From contig OX439127.1 in the NCBI GenBank assembly GCA_949318235.1, forward strand, positions 899,462-963,461: a stretch of DNA of 64,000 bases, given 5' to 3'. The DNA comes from Ecdyonurus torrentis (lineage: Eukaryota; Arthropoda; Insecta; Ephemeroptera; Heptageniidae). Positions 37,163-55,870 of this stretch are shown here, one piece after another. A model generated the notes under the pieces. The model made no database searches. It had not been told where the DNA came from and saw only the letters and a list, made by a program, of their open reading frames with translations. Both the position numbers and the translations under genes were made by a program. Numbering within the stretch: the first letter of the stretch is position 1; every line of letters begins with the position of its first letter.

Positions 37163-37702
37163 CTGTAAACGACACCTATTTTTAGAAAAAAAAAATTTAC
37201 AATTTTAGTTTTCAAAACATCCACATCTTAAATACATTTGTTTATGTGTCACCAGCACACCAGCAAGCATATTGTAGAAATATGCATCTTCAATGTTGTT
37301 AAACATGTTATATAAAAAGTAAACCAATATATTATTATATTCATATCCATACAAAAATATAAATAAACAACTAAATAAATAAATATATAATTAAATGAAT
37401 AAACAAATAAATAAATAAGTAAATCAATAAGATAATATGTAAATTAATAATTTAATTAAATATAATAAGTTAATACAAATAAATATATTTGGTTTGAAAA
37501 TATATAATAGTCAAATAATTATATTTTTTTTCTAAAAATTTTGTTATATTATTATTATGTAATTCAAGTGTTTGTTATAAGGCCAAATCCGTAAATAAAT
37601 ATTTATATCAAAATATAAATAACAAAAATGCTTAAAAGGCATGGTTGAGACACGATAGATAGAAATATTTAGCGAACGACCAAGGAAACCATATCTTTAC
37701 GT

Positions 37703-37748
<46 letters not shown>

Positions 37749-38599
37749 TTGAGCGAGCGACAAGCAAGCGAGCAAGATATTTTTCCGACAGATTCTCTAC
37801 CTGAGCGCACTAAAGGGCACTTCTAGTGGTCACTATGTAAACTATATCGATATAGTTAAATAATGAGTCATAACCATATATAATAATATAATATATAGGC
37901 CTATAGTAAAACGTTGCCATTAAATAGCGGAAAAAAATATCAAATTTGAATGGGAATATTTCATTAGTCTGAAACTTTACAACTTTTAATTCAAAATATT
38001 AGAAACATTAAACCGTACAACTCACTTATCTGGTAATAAAATATCTGTATTGAACAATAAATTGTTTTAACATTTGTAAATATAAAATATGTTAAAATTG
38101 AAAAAGGTTAATAAATATAATATATTATTTTATTAAAAATCCCATTAAATTTGAGAAAAACATAAAAATATATATATTAATAACATGCATGATTTCTAGA
38201 GATTGGATTTGCTTGTACTCTCGACTTTTGTTCTGTTACTTTAAGGTAACTTTTAACCAAAAATGAGTACGTATTGGACAATTTGAAGTCGTTTAATCGT
38301 TACCAATTTTCAACATTTTCACCATTTTTACCATTTTACAGGAAAAATTCAAAATTCTTATACCTTTTTTTTTCAAATAACATTAAAAAGCTAACAAAAA
38401 CAACCTAAAAACGAAACAAAGTATTAGAAGTTTTAATTGCTTTGATTTTTATTTCGTTTACACTTGATCACATTTTTTTTTAAATTTGTAAATAATAAAT
38501 TGGTAAAGATATAATACTGAATAATTTTAGCATGATTCGTAAAAAAAAAAATCTCCAATTCACTATTAATATCTTCTATTGTAGTATATCTCCTATGTA
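37163..38599. other. No gene recognised; (GA)n tract
   Basis: AT-rich sequence with TAAA-type repeats at about 37360-37440 and a (GA)n tract at 37706-37748. No domain or splice pattern is seen. Confidence 0.5.
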
Positions 38600-39168
38600 A
38601 AGGGTGTCTATAAAGTCCTTGAGGGTGTTTAGGTGTTAATAAAACAAATTAGGCTTAACATAAAATAAACTTTTTATATATGAAATTAAAGCTCCGTTTT
38701 TTTACAATTATGAAAATCAAAACAGTTTTAAAATTAGAAAATTAGTAAAGTTGCTACACGAAAAAATGCAAAAAATTAGCTTTTGCCGGAATCGCCCTAT
38801 CTTGATCCGTCGGCATCGTCTGAAATGAACCAAACAAATTCAACATTTTGGACTTATGACAAAAGTTTCTCAATATGTACCTGAAGGCAGCTCCACGTGG
38901 GATCCATTAGTAGCGTGACTCGTGTCGAGGCAAACCTCTAGCTCGCGCCACACGTTGCGGAGCATCTGCAATGTGATGGACTGAATGATGGTTTCAGATG
39001 ATGCAGACGTGTCAAGATGTCAAGATGCGGCGATTCCGGCATAACATGATTCTTTACATTTTCATAATTGTAAAAAACAGAGCTTTAATTTCATAAAAAA
39101 AAAAATTATTTTAAGCCTTATGTCTTTTATTACGCCTGAACACCCTCAAGGACTTTATAGACACCCTG
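38600..39168. mobile_element. Mariner-type relic M3, short foldback derivative
   Basis: The ends are AGGGTGTCTATAAAGTCCTT and its inverted copy, 569 bp apart, followed on the right by TA. A minus-strand piece at 38885-38995 encodes a C-terminal transposase segment (LQMLRNVWRELEVCLD). It then passes straight into sequence of the opposite 3' side, so most of the second arm is deleted. Confidence 0.75.
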
Positions 39169-39228
39169 TACATATTTCATTATATATACATATTAAGGGT
39201 ACGTAATTAGGGGTTTAAAAAAAATATA

Positions 39229-39265
<37 letters not shown>

Positions 39266-40445
39266 AACAATTCGCGTATAGTTTTTAATTCTTCGGGTTT
39301 ACTTTTCTTATTGATTTTTTAAAAAAAACTCCTACAACAGTAATACCTCGAAATAGCGAAATTTTATTAAAGCGAAGTAATTTTACCAGTCCTGCTACAA
39401 TTTACAAGTATAAAAGCATAAATAAAACTCGTTATAACGGACTATTGTTAAAGCGAAGTCAAAAAATAATAAATTATCTGCCAAAAATTGGCAATGAATC
39501 CAAATTTTCGTCGATTTATTGCGTCTTCTCTTACGGAAAATCTTTTAGAAACGCGTGCGAAAAAATTGAAAGAAAATAATAAAAAAATTTAAATAAGTAA
39601 ATGCTATCTTGATCAAGTAGCTAAAATTACGCGAAGTTTTGTTGTAATTACAAGTTTCAATACTGCCAAAAATTTAAGTTTCTATTACTGTGCAAACTGC
39701 AAAGAAATTTTTAAATTATTTTTGTTCTCATTTGTTTATGAATACGAGATTGTTTTCGACGTAAACAAAAAACTTTAGCAAAGTCAATTCAATTGAAAAA
39801 AAACGTATTCAACTCCTCATATTTATATAGTATTTCAACACATTTTCATCTTGTCGGCCAAAATTTACGTATCTATCAAAAATTTAGGTCCACATTTTTT
39901 TTATACTAATAATCTATGTAACTTTTTATTATTGTAGCGCTTCTTTTTTTTAAACAGCTTATTAAATTTAATTTTTTACCATTTTAGTATAATTTTTAGG
40001 CCCAAAATGTTACCATTTTTGTTACCATTTTTCAAATAAAATGTACCACTAAATCCGGTCTCTAATGATTTCTAATAAAATGTAACATGAATTGCATTAA
40101 ATTACTAAAAAAGTAATAATATTATGTAAAACTATTGTGAAACATTGATATCTCCTGTGAATGGTTTCCATAATTCCCAATTCACTTAAGGCAAATGCCG
40201 GGAGTTTAATATGTATATATTTTTCCATGGTTTTAATAATATTTTTAATAATAAAAAAAAGGATCCATAAATATTTTAATTACTATTAAAATTTAATTAA
40301 AAATGTCTCTTCATTTAGTAATTGTGTGTATCATGATATTGTGACCAAAATTGTATAATATTCATGTTAAATAACAGTTTTAATCGATTACAACATAAAA
40401 AATTAAATAAGTTTATCAGTTGTTTTGCAAAAAACACGTAATAAT
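39169..40445. other. No gene recognised; (TA)n and a pogo-like terminus
   Basis: A (TA)n tract lies at 39230-39262. At about 39338 CAGTAATACCTCGAAATAGC resembles the ends of pogo/Tigger transposons, but no partner end or transposase was found. Confidence 0.35.
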
Positions 40446-42385
40446 TTTATTTAGGGGCATTTTGGAGCTAACCGATATTATTTAACTATTTTAATAATAT
40501 GCAAACTAAATTGCGTATCACAATTTCATATTAAATTTATATTTTATAATTATATGCACGTATCAATATAATTGAACATATATTATATAAATTACATTGT
40601 GGGAAAATTTCTCCTGTTTCGCTGTTTTAGTAATATACACATATGGCGGACAAACTTGTTGTCTTGCCACCTGCAGACGCGACATATTGTCCATATTGGA
40701 CAGGGTGTCCATAAAGTCTCTGAGGGTGTTTAGACCTTAATAAAACACATAAGACTCAACATAATTAAACTTTTTATACATCAAATTAAAGTTTGAACTA
40801 TGACAATTATGAAAATCAAAATATAAATGCAATCAGATGATAATTAATCTTGCTGCATCAAAAACCACAAAAAAAAAATAGAAAATTGACGTCCCATTTG
40901 CAACTTTTACACTCGCATCATCTGAAAAAACACATACAGATTAAAAATTTGTAAGGTTTTGCTCGAGTTTTCTGAAACATTACCTCAAGGCCTCTCCACG
41001 TGCTTCCCATTGGTAGCACGACACACGTCGAGACAAACCTTTAGCTCGCGCGACACGTTGCGGAGAGTCTGCGGAGTGATGGCCTCGATAGCGGCAGTAA
41101 TACGCTGCTTCAACTCTCCCATATCACGCACTTTCGTCTTAAAGACCTGGTCCTTGACGTACCCCAAAAAAATTCGGGTGGCGTGAGATCAAAAGACCTT
41201 GGAGCTCACGCCATGGGTTTACAACGACGTAGCCATCTGCCGTGAAACATTTAATCCAGATCGTCTCTAACAACGTGCTTCCAATGTGATAGCGCTCTGT
41301 CCTGCTGGAAGATGAGCTCGTAATCACACTCCTTCTGGGCCTGCAGCAGCTGAGGGACGGCGTAATTTTCAAGCATTTTCAGGTAGTTGTTCCAGTGGCT
41401 CGTGGAAGAACAACGGGCTGATCACACAATCGTACGGGACTGCGCATCCGGAATGTGACGTACGGGACTGTGACGTTCGAACGTACGAGCTGTGTCTAGA
41501 AGTTAAGTGCCCCATAAACACACGTTCTGTCAGTTTTTACTTTACCACACAAACACGCAATGCACTCGTCTTCTGATCTCACGCCACTCAACTTTTATCT
41601 CTTGGGCAAGGACCAGGTCTTCAAGACGAAAGTGCGTGACATACGTGAGTTTATGCAGCGTATCAACGCCGCTGTCGAGGCCAGTACTCCGCAACTTATC
41701 CCGCGAGCTACAGGTTCGTCTCGATGTGTTTCGTGCTACGAATGGAGATAATGTGGAGAGACCTTGAGGTAATGTTTCAGAAAACTCGAGTGAGACCTAA
41801 CAAATTTTGAATCTGTATGTGATTTTTCATATGATGCAAGCGTTAAATGGTGCAAATCGGACGTCAATTTTCTCTTTTCTGGCAGAATTTGTTGCAGCAA
41901 GATTATTAATCAATTGATTGCATTTTTGTTTTAATTTTTTGAAATTGTCATAATTCAAGCTTAAATTTGATGTATAAAAAGAATTATTTACGTTGAGTCT
42001 TATGTGTTTTTTTAACGTCTAAACACCCACAGACACTTTATGGACACCTTGTATATGTTGATATTATTGTATATTTCACTTTATGACAAGTTTATCTTTA
42101 TTTCATGATCTTTTGTTTTTTCTGTACATTTTACTTTTAAAGTTAAGTGACATTTTTGCATCTCTTTGTTACTGCAATAAACCCTCTACGCCTGCGGGTC
42201 TATTTTTGAATCCGACTGAGAGGTAATCGGCGGTAGGGCACCGCACTCGGCGGTCATATAGACCATCCGACTACCTGAAGCCGTGCACGGGTGTAGATAT
42301 ATGCGAACGCGCAAATATCGAAAGTGAAAAGAGCCCTCAGCTGTGAGAGAGTATAACAGCTTAGGGTTGGAGCATTGATGGAATC
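40446..42385 (+). repeat. Promoter-like dispersed repeat, copy B, split by mariner foldback M4
   Basis: Blocks 40446-40700 and 42052-42385 match copy A at 21997-22578. They include CACCTGCAGACGCGACA, CACTTTATGACAAGTTTATC and a GC-rich CGGCGGTAGGGCACCGCACT patch. The TATA-like box of copy A is altered here (GTATAACAGC), so this copy is probably silent. Confidence 0.6.
40701..42051. mobile_element. Mariner-type foldback M4
   Basis: The ends are CAGGGTGTCCATAAAGTCTC and its inverted form ending GGACACCTTG. The left half encodes a C-terminal transposase piece on the minus strand (about 40985-41167: VKDQVFKTKVRDMGELKQRI, CRATNGKHVERP). The right half encodes the same region on the plus strand (about 41560-41767: KDQVFKTKVRDIREFMQRI, FRATNGDNVERP). 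No N-terminal DNA-binding part is present. The two halves are closer to each other (shared KTKVRD) than to M5 (KTPVHD), so the palindrome formed within this subfamily. Confidence 0.75.
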
Positions 42386-42394
42386 TACTTATCC

Positions 42395-42560
42395 ACCCTC
42401 TCACGATTTTAGGGGTAGTATACCCCTGAAATTCAAGTTTACGTATCAGGACACAATGAATAAGGAAACCAGGACAACTAGGAATTTCAAATGAAATGAT
42501 GACAATTTTAAATTTCGTATTTCACCCTCTCATGAATTTAGGGGTAGTTTATGGGTGGCA
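42395..42560. repeat. ~130 bp tandem units related to 21570-21996
   Basis: TAGGGGTAGTATACCCCTGA at about 42410 and TAGGGGTAGTTTA at about 42540 are ~130 bp apart and match the units beside copy A. Confidence 0.6.
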
Positions 42561-43450
42561 GTATTATTTTAATAGCCTAATTATGAACGGAGATATTGAA
42601 TGTCAATTTTTTTCACTTATTCAGGAACATTCACTTTCTATAATATTTAAAAAAATGAATGCGCGACGTAAGATTCGTGTCAGCTCTTGAAATCATAAAT
42701 TAAAATTTAGGTTTTCATCCAAAATTTTTAAATTTTAACCAGAGATCACAATTAGAATAAGATAAGAATACAATATTGTTATTGACTCAGCCAGTTCATA
42801 GTAACATGTGTTACAATAAACATTGGTCTTGTCAAAGAAGTATTTACAATAAATTTTATTTAAATATATATAATTATATAAAATTACTTTCATAAAATGT
42901 TAAAAAAACAAGTATAAAAAAATAATAATAATAAAGAAAACATACAAACAAAGCAAAATACATTATATGTCAAGGGAACTGATTAACAAATGGAAATAAA
43001 ATATTAAACTTTAGAATTTAAACGGTACAATAAGTAAATAATTGCAGTCTAGTCAGTTTAAAATTGTAGATTTGTATGTGTAGTATGCATAAGAACATCA
43101 ATATCATTAATTTTTGAATAAGGATCAAAAATTTAAGCTAAAGTGTAATATTCCTTATATAAATACTATATATTATATACTATATAAATACTTATATATT
43201 TTTTTCAGAAGGTTTCGAAACAAAGTGTTATTGTTAAGGTTAATAATTATGGACGGTAAACTTTCATATATCTTTTATGTAATATATAACAGGCTTTAAT
43301 AATTTAGATTTGTGTTTTGGGACAGAAATTTTACTTTGATGTCGAGTATTGTAATTATGTATATTATTGTTACTCACATATTAACTAGGGTTATTGCGTT
43401 TAAATATAGCACAAAAAAAATAAAAAGGAATGTAATTGTTAGAGCTTTAA
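42561..43450. other. No gene recognised
   Basis: AT-rich DNA. Short open frames here show no domain. Confidence 0.45.
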
Positions 43451-44680
43451 TTAATAAAAATGGCCACGGCAAGAGTCTAGGTCTCGTAAACCTGTTATAG
43501 TTCTAATAGCTTTTTTCTGTAATTTAAAAACTATTTCTAAGTTTTTGTCTTCCGTTCCCCAAAACATAATATTCAAATTAACATGTGAATAAAAATATGC
43601 ATAATTAACCATCATCAATGTAAATTGTGATGTGAAATTTTTAATTGAAAATAATGCGAAGTTAGCAGAATTTAGTTTTTGAGAGAGATTTGCAAATTCT
43701 CGACCGCATGATATTTTATTCGTATTATAAAACATAAAAATGTTGTATAATTGACACATTCCAGTGAGAAAAATGAAGATTTAATTAATAACTTGAATCA
43801 AAGGCTGAAAGAGGAGTATGAAATTCCAAAAATACTGATTGTTTTGAATTAGTTATTTATCTTTTATAATAGCAACAAAAATCAAAATAACTAGCTGTTT
43901 TATTTGCTTTTTCCTGCACTTCCTGCATGTTTTTACTAGTGACGATAGCATTAGTGTCATCAGCATAGGTAACAACGGTTCCGTCAGATATGTATTTAAT
44001 TAAATCAGTGGTTGCTATATCTTATATTATAGAAGAAAGATTTGTACCTTGAGGGACGCCTAGCCTATTATTTAAAATATTAGATTTTACAATTACATTA
44101 TTTGTATTTTAAGCAAAATTTATTTCAACATATTGTTTTCTGTCTGTAAGATATGATTTAAATAGTTTTAAACTATTGACTTTAAAGCCTATTTTATTTT
44201 ATTCGGTTGTAACTAAAATCATTTCAATGAGTCAAAAGCTTTCTTAATGTCAAAAAATATCAAGAATAATAATAAGAATAATAAGAAATGGGGGTTAAAA
44301 ATTTAAATTTTGCAGTCGTAATGGATCTATTTTTTACAAATCCATGTTGGGCTTCACAGAATAATTTTTGTCAGACCTTTGTGTATATAATTGTGGTTGA
44401 ATAAATTTTTCAAAGATTTTAGCAAAAATTGATTGTTTAGCGATTGAACGTAAACTATTGAAATCATTATCGGAATTTTTACTATATAGCGGTAATATTG
44501 CTGACAATTTTAATTCATTGGGAAACAGACCTTCCAAGATCGATTGATTTAATCAAAGATAAAAATTTTGAAAACAGAATACGTACATGTTTAATTAATA
44601 TAAATGAAATTTCATCAGGTCCAGAAGCGTATATCCTAGGATAGAGCTTTTTATCCTCCATCAGAATATGAAATAAAAAC
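43451..44680 (-). pseudogene. Non-LTR (LINE) reverse transcriptase fragment
   Basis: On the minus strand, from high to low coordinates, the pieces are: YASGPDEISF (about 44640), GLFPNELKLSAILPLYSK (44537-44480), AKIFEKFIQPQL, LFKSYLTDRKQYVEIN (about 44150), LGVPQGTNLSSII (about 44060), then VVTYADDTNAIV (about 43950), the catalytic box. The end at 43451-43759 has FYSHVNLNIMFWGTEDKN and LQKKAIRTITGLRDLDSCRGHF, typical of the C-terminal RT region of jockey/CR1-like LINEs. The endonuclease and 3' tail are missing, and many shifts are present. The clade is uncertain. Confidence 0.75.
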
Positions 44681-45302
44681 TAACCTCAAAATTTTAGTAT
44701 CCCTGTCTTTTAATTGGTCCGCGGACCAGGGCCCAAAAAACCCGTTTAAAATCTTGGGTTTGAAACATTTTGGGGCCGAAACTGCGTCCGGGTACGTACC
44801 CCCGAATTAAATTATATATTAAATAAACCAAAAACAAAATATGCAGCAATATTTGATTAAAACAAAGAAAAAATATGCTGCTCTGAATATTTTGTTTATC
44901 AGAAATGTGTTATAAATATTTTATAAACACTTTAATATGAACTCTAACAACTTAATATATATTTTTATTTACATATAACAAAACATATATAACAATCAAT
45001 ATATATAATAAAATATTGATATTTAAATCAAATACTAGCAATAAATATGCTATTATGTTAAATCTTTAAATTTAATAAAGGAACTTGCAAAAATGTATCT
45101 ATGAAATGCGAAAAGTTTAAGACTTTCTTGGCATTACTTACTTTTGGTAATAAATATGGTCCAACTTTAACTATTATGTAATTTTCTTAACCATCACATT
45201 CACTTTTGTTGCTACTTTTAAAGAGAACTAGATAGAATATTTGAAATAATTGCTTAGTCATGGCATTTTAAAAAATTTCTTGATTATCTCTGCATTAAAC
45301 AG

Positions 45303-45396
45303 GCCTCAGTATGGAAGAAAGCAGAAAGTGACGGTTTAGATGCCATCGATGAACAAAGTGTTGGTGATGACACTCTGACCAAAATAGAGTTATCAG
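45303..45396 (+). other. Possible orphan host exon
   Basis: A 94 bp open segment (ASVWKKAESDGLDAIDEQSV...) lies between an acceptor ATTAAACAG and a donor GTTAGT. Composition is less AT-rich than its surroundings. No neighbouring exon is recognised, so it may be chance or part of a gene extending past recognisable sequence. Confidence 0.3.
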
Positions 45397-45850
45397 GTTA
45401 GTATTAAATAATAAATATATATATAAACAAATCATTGAGTTTTTTTCATTTATATTTTTCGTGTTTAACATCCAATTAATTAAAAAAATTGGTTCTGGTT
45501 ACCTCGAATTAAGAGCAAGATCCATATCTATTTGTATGTATTAAGAAATAAATGACAAAATTTGTTGCTCGTCATGAAATACAAGGTACACATGGATTGA
45601 TTACCGTGCACTGATAAAGTAACTAGAGTTAATTGCCATAAAATTTTTTAAACAAATTATTAACACTTGTAAGTAGAAAGAATTTATTATAAGACGTAAT
45701 GAGATAGCATTGTATTTATTGCTAAAGCAGTTAAGATTACAAAATATTAAATAACGTTTTTTCAATTACATTATTGGTTTGAAATAAAAAGTTTATACAA
45801 AGATAATATTAATTTGTAGTTTTCTGTTTGAGATGCAAAATTTTGTTTTC

Positions 45851-45855
<5 letters not shown>
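45397..45855. other. No gene recognised
   Basis: AT-rich sequence between the possible exon and the start of the (TA)n-bounded mosaic. Confidence 0.45.

Positions 45856-45917
<62 letters not shown>
45856..45917. repeat. (TA)n microsatellite
   Basis: About 62 bp of TA repeats at the left edge of the (TA)n-bounded mosaic. Confidence 0.95.

Positions 45918-47949
<2,032 letters not shown>

Positions 47950-48024
<75 letters not shown>
47950..48024. repeat. (TA)n microsatellite
   Basis: About 75 bp of TA between the PLE fragment and FB-4. Confidence 0.95.
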
Positions 48025-52086
<4,062 letters not shown>

Positions 52087-52279
52087 TCGATGTTTACCCG
52101 TCGAAGTGAACGTACTACACTTTACAAATTTCACTCAAAATGAACGATCTACGTTTGGCTCTTCTACGCGTTTTAACATGAGAACTAGATGGGGAACTTG
52201 GAATTTGTAAAGTGTAGAACGTTCATTTTTCCCCAAATTTGTAAAGTGTGGTACGTTCACTTCGACGGGTAAGCATCGA
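52087..52279. mobile_element. MITE with TCGATG ends
   Basis: A 193 bp element has ~45 bp inverted ends (TCGATGTTTACCCGTCGAAG and TCGATGCTTACCCGTCGAAG). An extra internal copy of the TTTGTAAAGTGT and GAACGTTC motifs is present. TA lies on both sides. Confidence 0.72.
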
Positions 52280-52322
52280 TATGTATGTATTTTTTTTTAT
52301 GTATTTATATATTTATAATATA

Positions 52323-52736
<414 letters not shown>

Positions 52737-52815
<79 letters not shown>
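52737..52815. repeat. (TA)n microsatellite
   Basis: About 78 bp of TA leading directly into the palindromic PLE block. Confidence 0.95.
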
Positions 52816-52818
<3 letters not shown>

Positions 52819-53062
52819 TGAAGAAATGTTGGTGTTACCTTTTTAAGACCCTGGGCTTTTCACTCGCTGAAGTTTGTCTTGAATTTTAACAAATTTAAAT
52901 TACGTCACAATACAATGTACATATTAAAAACTCAATTAACTATAGTCTTTAAAATTTACATAGCTATGTTAAAAATTACACTACACAAACATGAACGTTT
53001 TCGGAAAACTGCATATATAAAAATATATGTGTGTCGGTTTTCCTTACTCCTATGTCACTGAA

Positions 53063-53317
53063 CTATGAAATGTTGGTTCGTTTCTCTATGCTAGCCGACC
53101 GTCGCAGAGGGAGGGGAAGTTTGTTGTTATTTTGCACGTGATTCTTCTCCTTATCTATACGGTCAGGTTGTATAGCTTTCTTGTATGGGGGTAAGAGTGA
53201 TGTCCAAATGGGGGGTAAATCATAACTTGGTTGACTTATCGTGTCATTCTGCCTTCTCACCATCTCTATTGCTTCTAATATTTTCCTTTTTTTAAAATGA
53301 CTCTCCCTGCCAATTAC
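53063..53317 (-). pseudogene. PLE GIY-YIG C-terminal fragment, minus strand
   Basis: The minus-strand frame begins at VIGRESHFKKRKILEAIEM and runs through QPSYDLPPIWTSLLPPYK to a basic tail (LPLPLRRSASIEKR) and a stop. The start of the endonuclease is missing because the sequence joins the plus-strand copy at about 53318. Confidence 0.8.
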
Positions 53318-53318
53318 C

Positions 53319-53923
53319 AAAACGAAAAACCGGAAGCCACAATTTGTATTCCTTATGTCCAAGGGTTAAGTGAAGTAATACAACGGCTGAGTAGACACTT
53401 TAATTTACGTGCTGTTTGTACTTCAAAAGATACAGTTTAATCAAATTTAGTTAGAACCAAACCAGAAGCAAATAAAAATATTAACAAAAATGTAGTATAT
53501 TCAATACCATGCATGTGTGAAAAAGAATATATTGGAGAAACAAGCCGCCCACTTGATATAAGAGTGAAAGAACACAGACAAAAGATAGAAAAAGAAGACG
53601 CTGGTTATTCAGAATTAGTAGACCATGCATTAGAAAACAAACATCAGATTAAGTGGGATGAGGCTAAGGTAATTGGCAGGGAGAGTCATTATAAAAAGAG
53701 GAAAATATTAGAACCAATAGATATGGTGAGAAGGCAGTATGACACGATAAGTCAACCAAGTTATGATTTACCCCCCATTTGGACATCACTCTTACCCCCA
53801 TATAAGAAAGCTATACAACCTGACCGTATAGATAAGGTGAAGAATCACGTGCAAAATAACAACAAACTTCCCCTCCCTCTGCGACGGTCGGCTCGCATAG
53901 AGAAACGAACCAACATTTCATAG
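53319..53923 (+). pseudogene. PLE linker and GIY-YIG endonuclease, plus strand, one stop
   Basis: The frame gives ATICIPYVQGLSEVIQRL, a TAA at 53438-53440, then NVVYSIPCMCEKEYIGETSR, the complete GIY-YIG signature, and VKEHRQKIEK. The rest runs through the VIGRESHYKKRKILEPIDM and LPPIWTSLLPPYK segments to LRRSARIEKR. Apart from the TAA the frame is open. No reverse transcriptase precedes it. Confidence 0.83.
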
Positions 53924-54200
53924 TTCAGTGACATAGGAGTAAGGAAAACGGACACACATATATTTTTATATATGCAGTTTTCCGAAAACGTTCATGTTTG
54001 CGTAGTGTAATTTTAACATAGCTATGTGAATTTTAAAGACTATAGTGAATTGAGTTTTTAAAATGTACATTGTATTGTGAAGTAATTTTAATTTGTTAAA
54101 ATTCAAGACAAACTTCAGCGAGTAAAAAGCCCAGGGTCTTAAAAAGGTAAGACCAACATTTCTTCAATCATCATGTTACCTCGCTCGAAATTCAATTGTT

Positions 54201-54204
<4 letters not shown>

Positions 54205-54287
<83 letters not shown>
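54205..54287. repeat. (TA)n microsatellite
   Basis: About 83 bp of TA between the PLE palindrome and the tRNA-bearing repeat. Confidence 0.95.
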
Positions 54288-54290
<3 letters not shown>

Positions 54291-54835
54291 TCAAACTTCA
54301 AATGATATAGTTTTTCCTTACTACACATAAGTGTAGTTCGGATACTCCACGAGATGGCGATATATGTATATATCAATATATAAATATTTGAAAATATCTA
54401 TCTTACACTATTACACCATCTGAAACGAACTATATAAATGCAAATAAAGCCAATCAGTTAAAAGGAAGTCAGCGGCCGTCTAACTGATTGGCTTTATTTA
54501 CATTTATATGATTCGTTTCAGATGGTGTAATAGTGCCAGATAAATATTTTCAAATATTTATATATTGATATATACATATATCGCCATCTCGTGGAGTATC
54601 AGAACTACACTTATGTGTAGTAAGGAAAAACTATATCATTTGAAGTTTGAAACACATAAATCCCGCCGCACGGGTAAATTTCCCATCGCAAGAAAGGACC
54701 CCTCGTAAGAGGGGACCAGCTGTTTAAAGAGAGGCTGGTTTAAAGAAACAGGTGCCTCTCGGGCAGCGAATAGGCGACAGTTTGTCGTCATAGAATTTGT
54801 GTAAATGCAAGTAGAGAATCATGGTTGAATTGGAT

Positions 54836-54907
54836 GGCCGCGTAGCTCAATGGTCAGAGCAGTGGAGCGCAAATCCAAAGGTTGTCGGTTCGATTCCGGC
54901 CGCTGAC
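54836..54907 (+). tRNA. tRNA-like module 1 (possible tRNA-derived SINE head)
   Basis: The module has a Pol III A box (TAGCTCAATGG), a perfect B box (GGTTCGATTCC at 54887-54897) and a TTTT terminator at 54912-54915. A D stem (GCTC/GAGC) and a T stem (GTCGG/CCGGC) form. The anticodon stem has one mismatch. The loop GCGCAAA puts GCA in the anticodon position, but C replaces U33. The acceptor stem pairs at only five of seven positions. It looks transcribable but is probably not a working tRNA. Confidence 0.55.
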
Positions 54908-55269
54908 TTCCTTTTAACTGATTGGCTTTATTTGCATTTATATGATTCGTTTCAGATGGTGTAATAGTGCCAGATAAATATTTTCAAATATTTATATATT
55001 GATATATACATATATCGCCATCTCGTGGAGTATCAGAACTACACTTATGTGCAGTAAGGAAAAACTATATCATTTGAAGTTTGAAACACATAAATCCCGC
55101 CGCACGGGTAAATTTCCCCTCGCAAGAGGGGACCCCTCGTAAGAGGGGACCAGCTGTTTAAAGACAGGCTGGTTTAAAGAAACAGGTGCCTCTCGGGCAG
55201 CGAATAGGCGACAGTTTGTCGTCATAGAATTTGTGTAAATGCAAGTAGAGAATCATGGTTGAATTAGTT

Positions 55270-55341
55270 GGCCGCGTAGCTCAATGGTCAGAGCAGTGGA
55301 GCGCAAATCCAAAGGTTGTCGGTTCGATTCCGGCCGCTGAC
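55270..55341 (+). tRNA. tRNA-like module 2
   Basis: This is identical to module 1 across the A box, anticodon loop and B box, 434 bp downstream. It has the same TTTT after the 3' end. Confidence 0.55.
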
Positions 55342-55703
55342 TTCCTTTTAACTGATTGGCTTTATTTGCATTTATATGATTCGTTTCAGATGGTGTAATA
55401 GTGCAAGATAAATATTTTCAAATATTTATATATTGATATATACATATATCGCCATCTCGTGGAGTATCCGAACTACACTTATGTGTAGTAAGAAAAAACT
55501 ATATCATTTGAAGTTTGAAACACATAAATCCCGCCGCACGGGTAAATTTCCCCTCGCAAGAGGGGACCCTTCGTAAGAGGGGACCAGCTGTTTAAATAGA
55601 GGCTGGTTTAAAGAAAAAGGTGCCTCTCGGGCAGCGAATAGGCGACAGTTTGTCGTCATAGAATTTGTGTAAATGCAAGTAGAGAATCATGGTTGAATTG
55701 GTT

Positions 55704-55775
55704 GGCCGCGTAGCTCAATGGTCAGAGCAGTGGAGCGCAAATTCAAAGGTTGTCGGTTCGATTCCGGCCGCTGAC
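55704..55775 (+). tRNA. tRNA-like module 3
   Basis: As modules 1 and 2, with a C-to-T change in the 3' side of the anticodon stem (AAATTCAAAG) that weakens it. The A and B boxes are unchanged. Confidence 0.5.
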
Positions 55776-55870
55776 TTCCTTTTAACTTGATTGGCTTTAT
55801 TTGCATTTATATGATTCGTTTCAGATGGTGTAATAGTGCAAGATAAATATTTTTAAATATTTATATATTG

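Larger units (their letters stand above)
52816..54204. mobile_element. Palindromic pair of Penelope-like fragments
   Basis: A minus-strand 3' fragment (52816-53317) and a plus-strand fragment (53318-54204) are joined tail-out. The arms pair over about 500 bp (52816-53317 with about 53670-54204), with a ~350 bp loop present only in the plus copy. Both outer ends carry the PLE 3' tail (GCCCAGGGTCTTA-type block and AAGGTAA), and both meet (TA)n. The proteins belong to a PLE subfamily distinct from the one at 7 kb. Confidence 0.82.

Noticed and set aside
39338..39500. A pogo/Tigger element
   Set aside because: Only one possible terminus (CAGTAATACCTCG) is visible; no second end or transposase was found, so it is not listed as an element.
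52816..54204. Palindromes as assembly or read artefacts
   Set aside because: The arms differ by substitutions and indels (for example HFKK and HYKK, RQN and RQY), which a hairpin artefact would not produce.
54836..54907. A functional tRNA-Cys(GCA) gene
   Set aside because: C replaces the invariant U33, the acceptor stem has two mismatches, and the module is part of a 434 bp tandem repeat. It is described as tRNA-like only.
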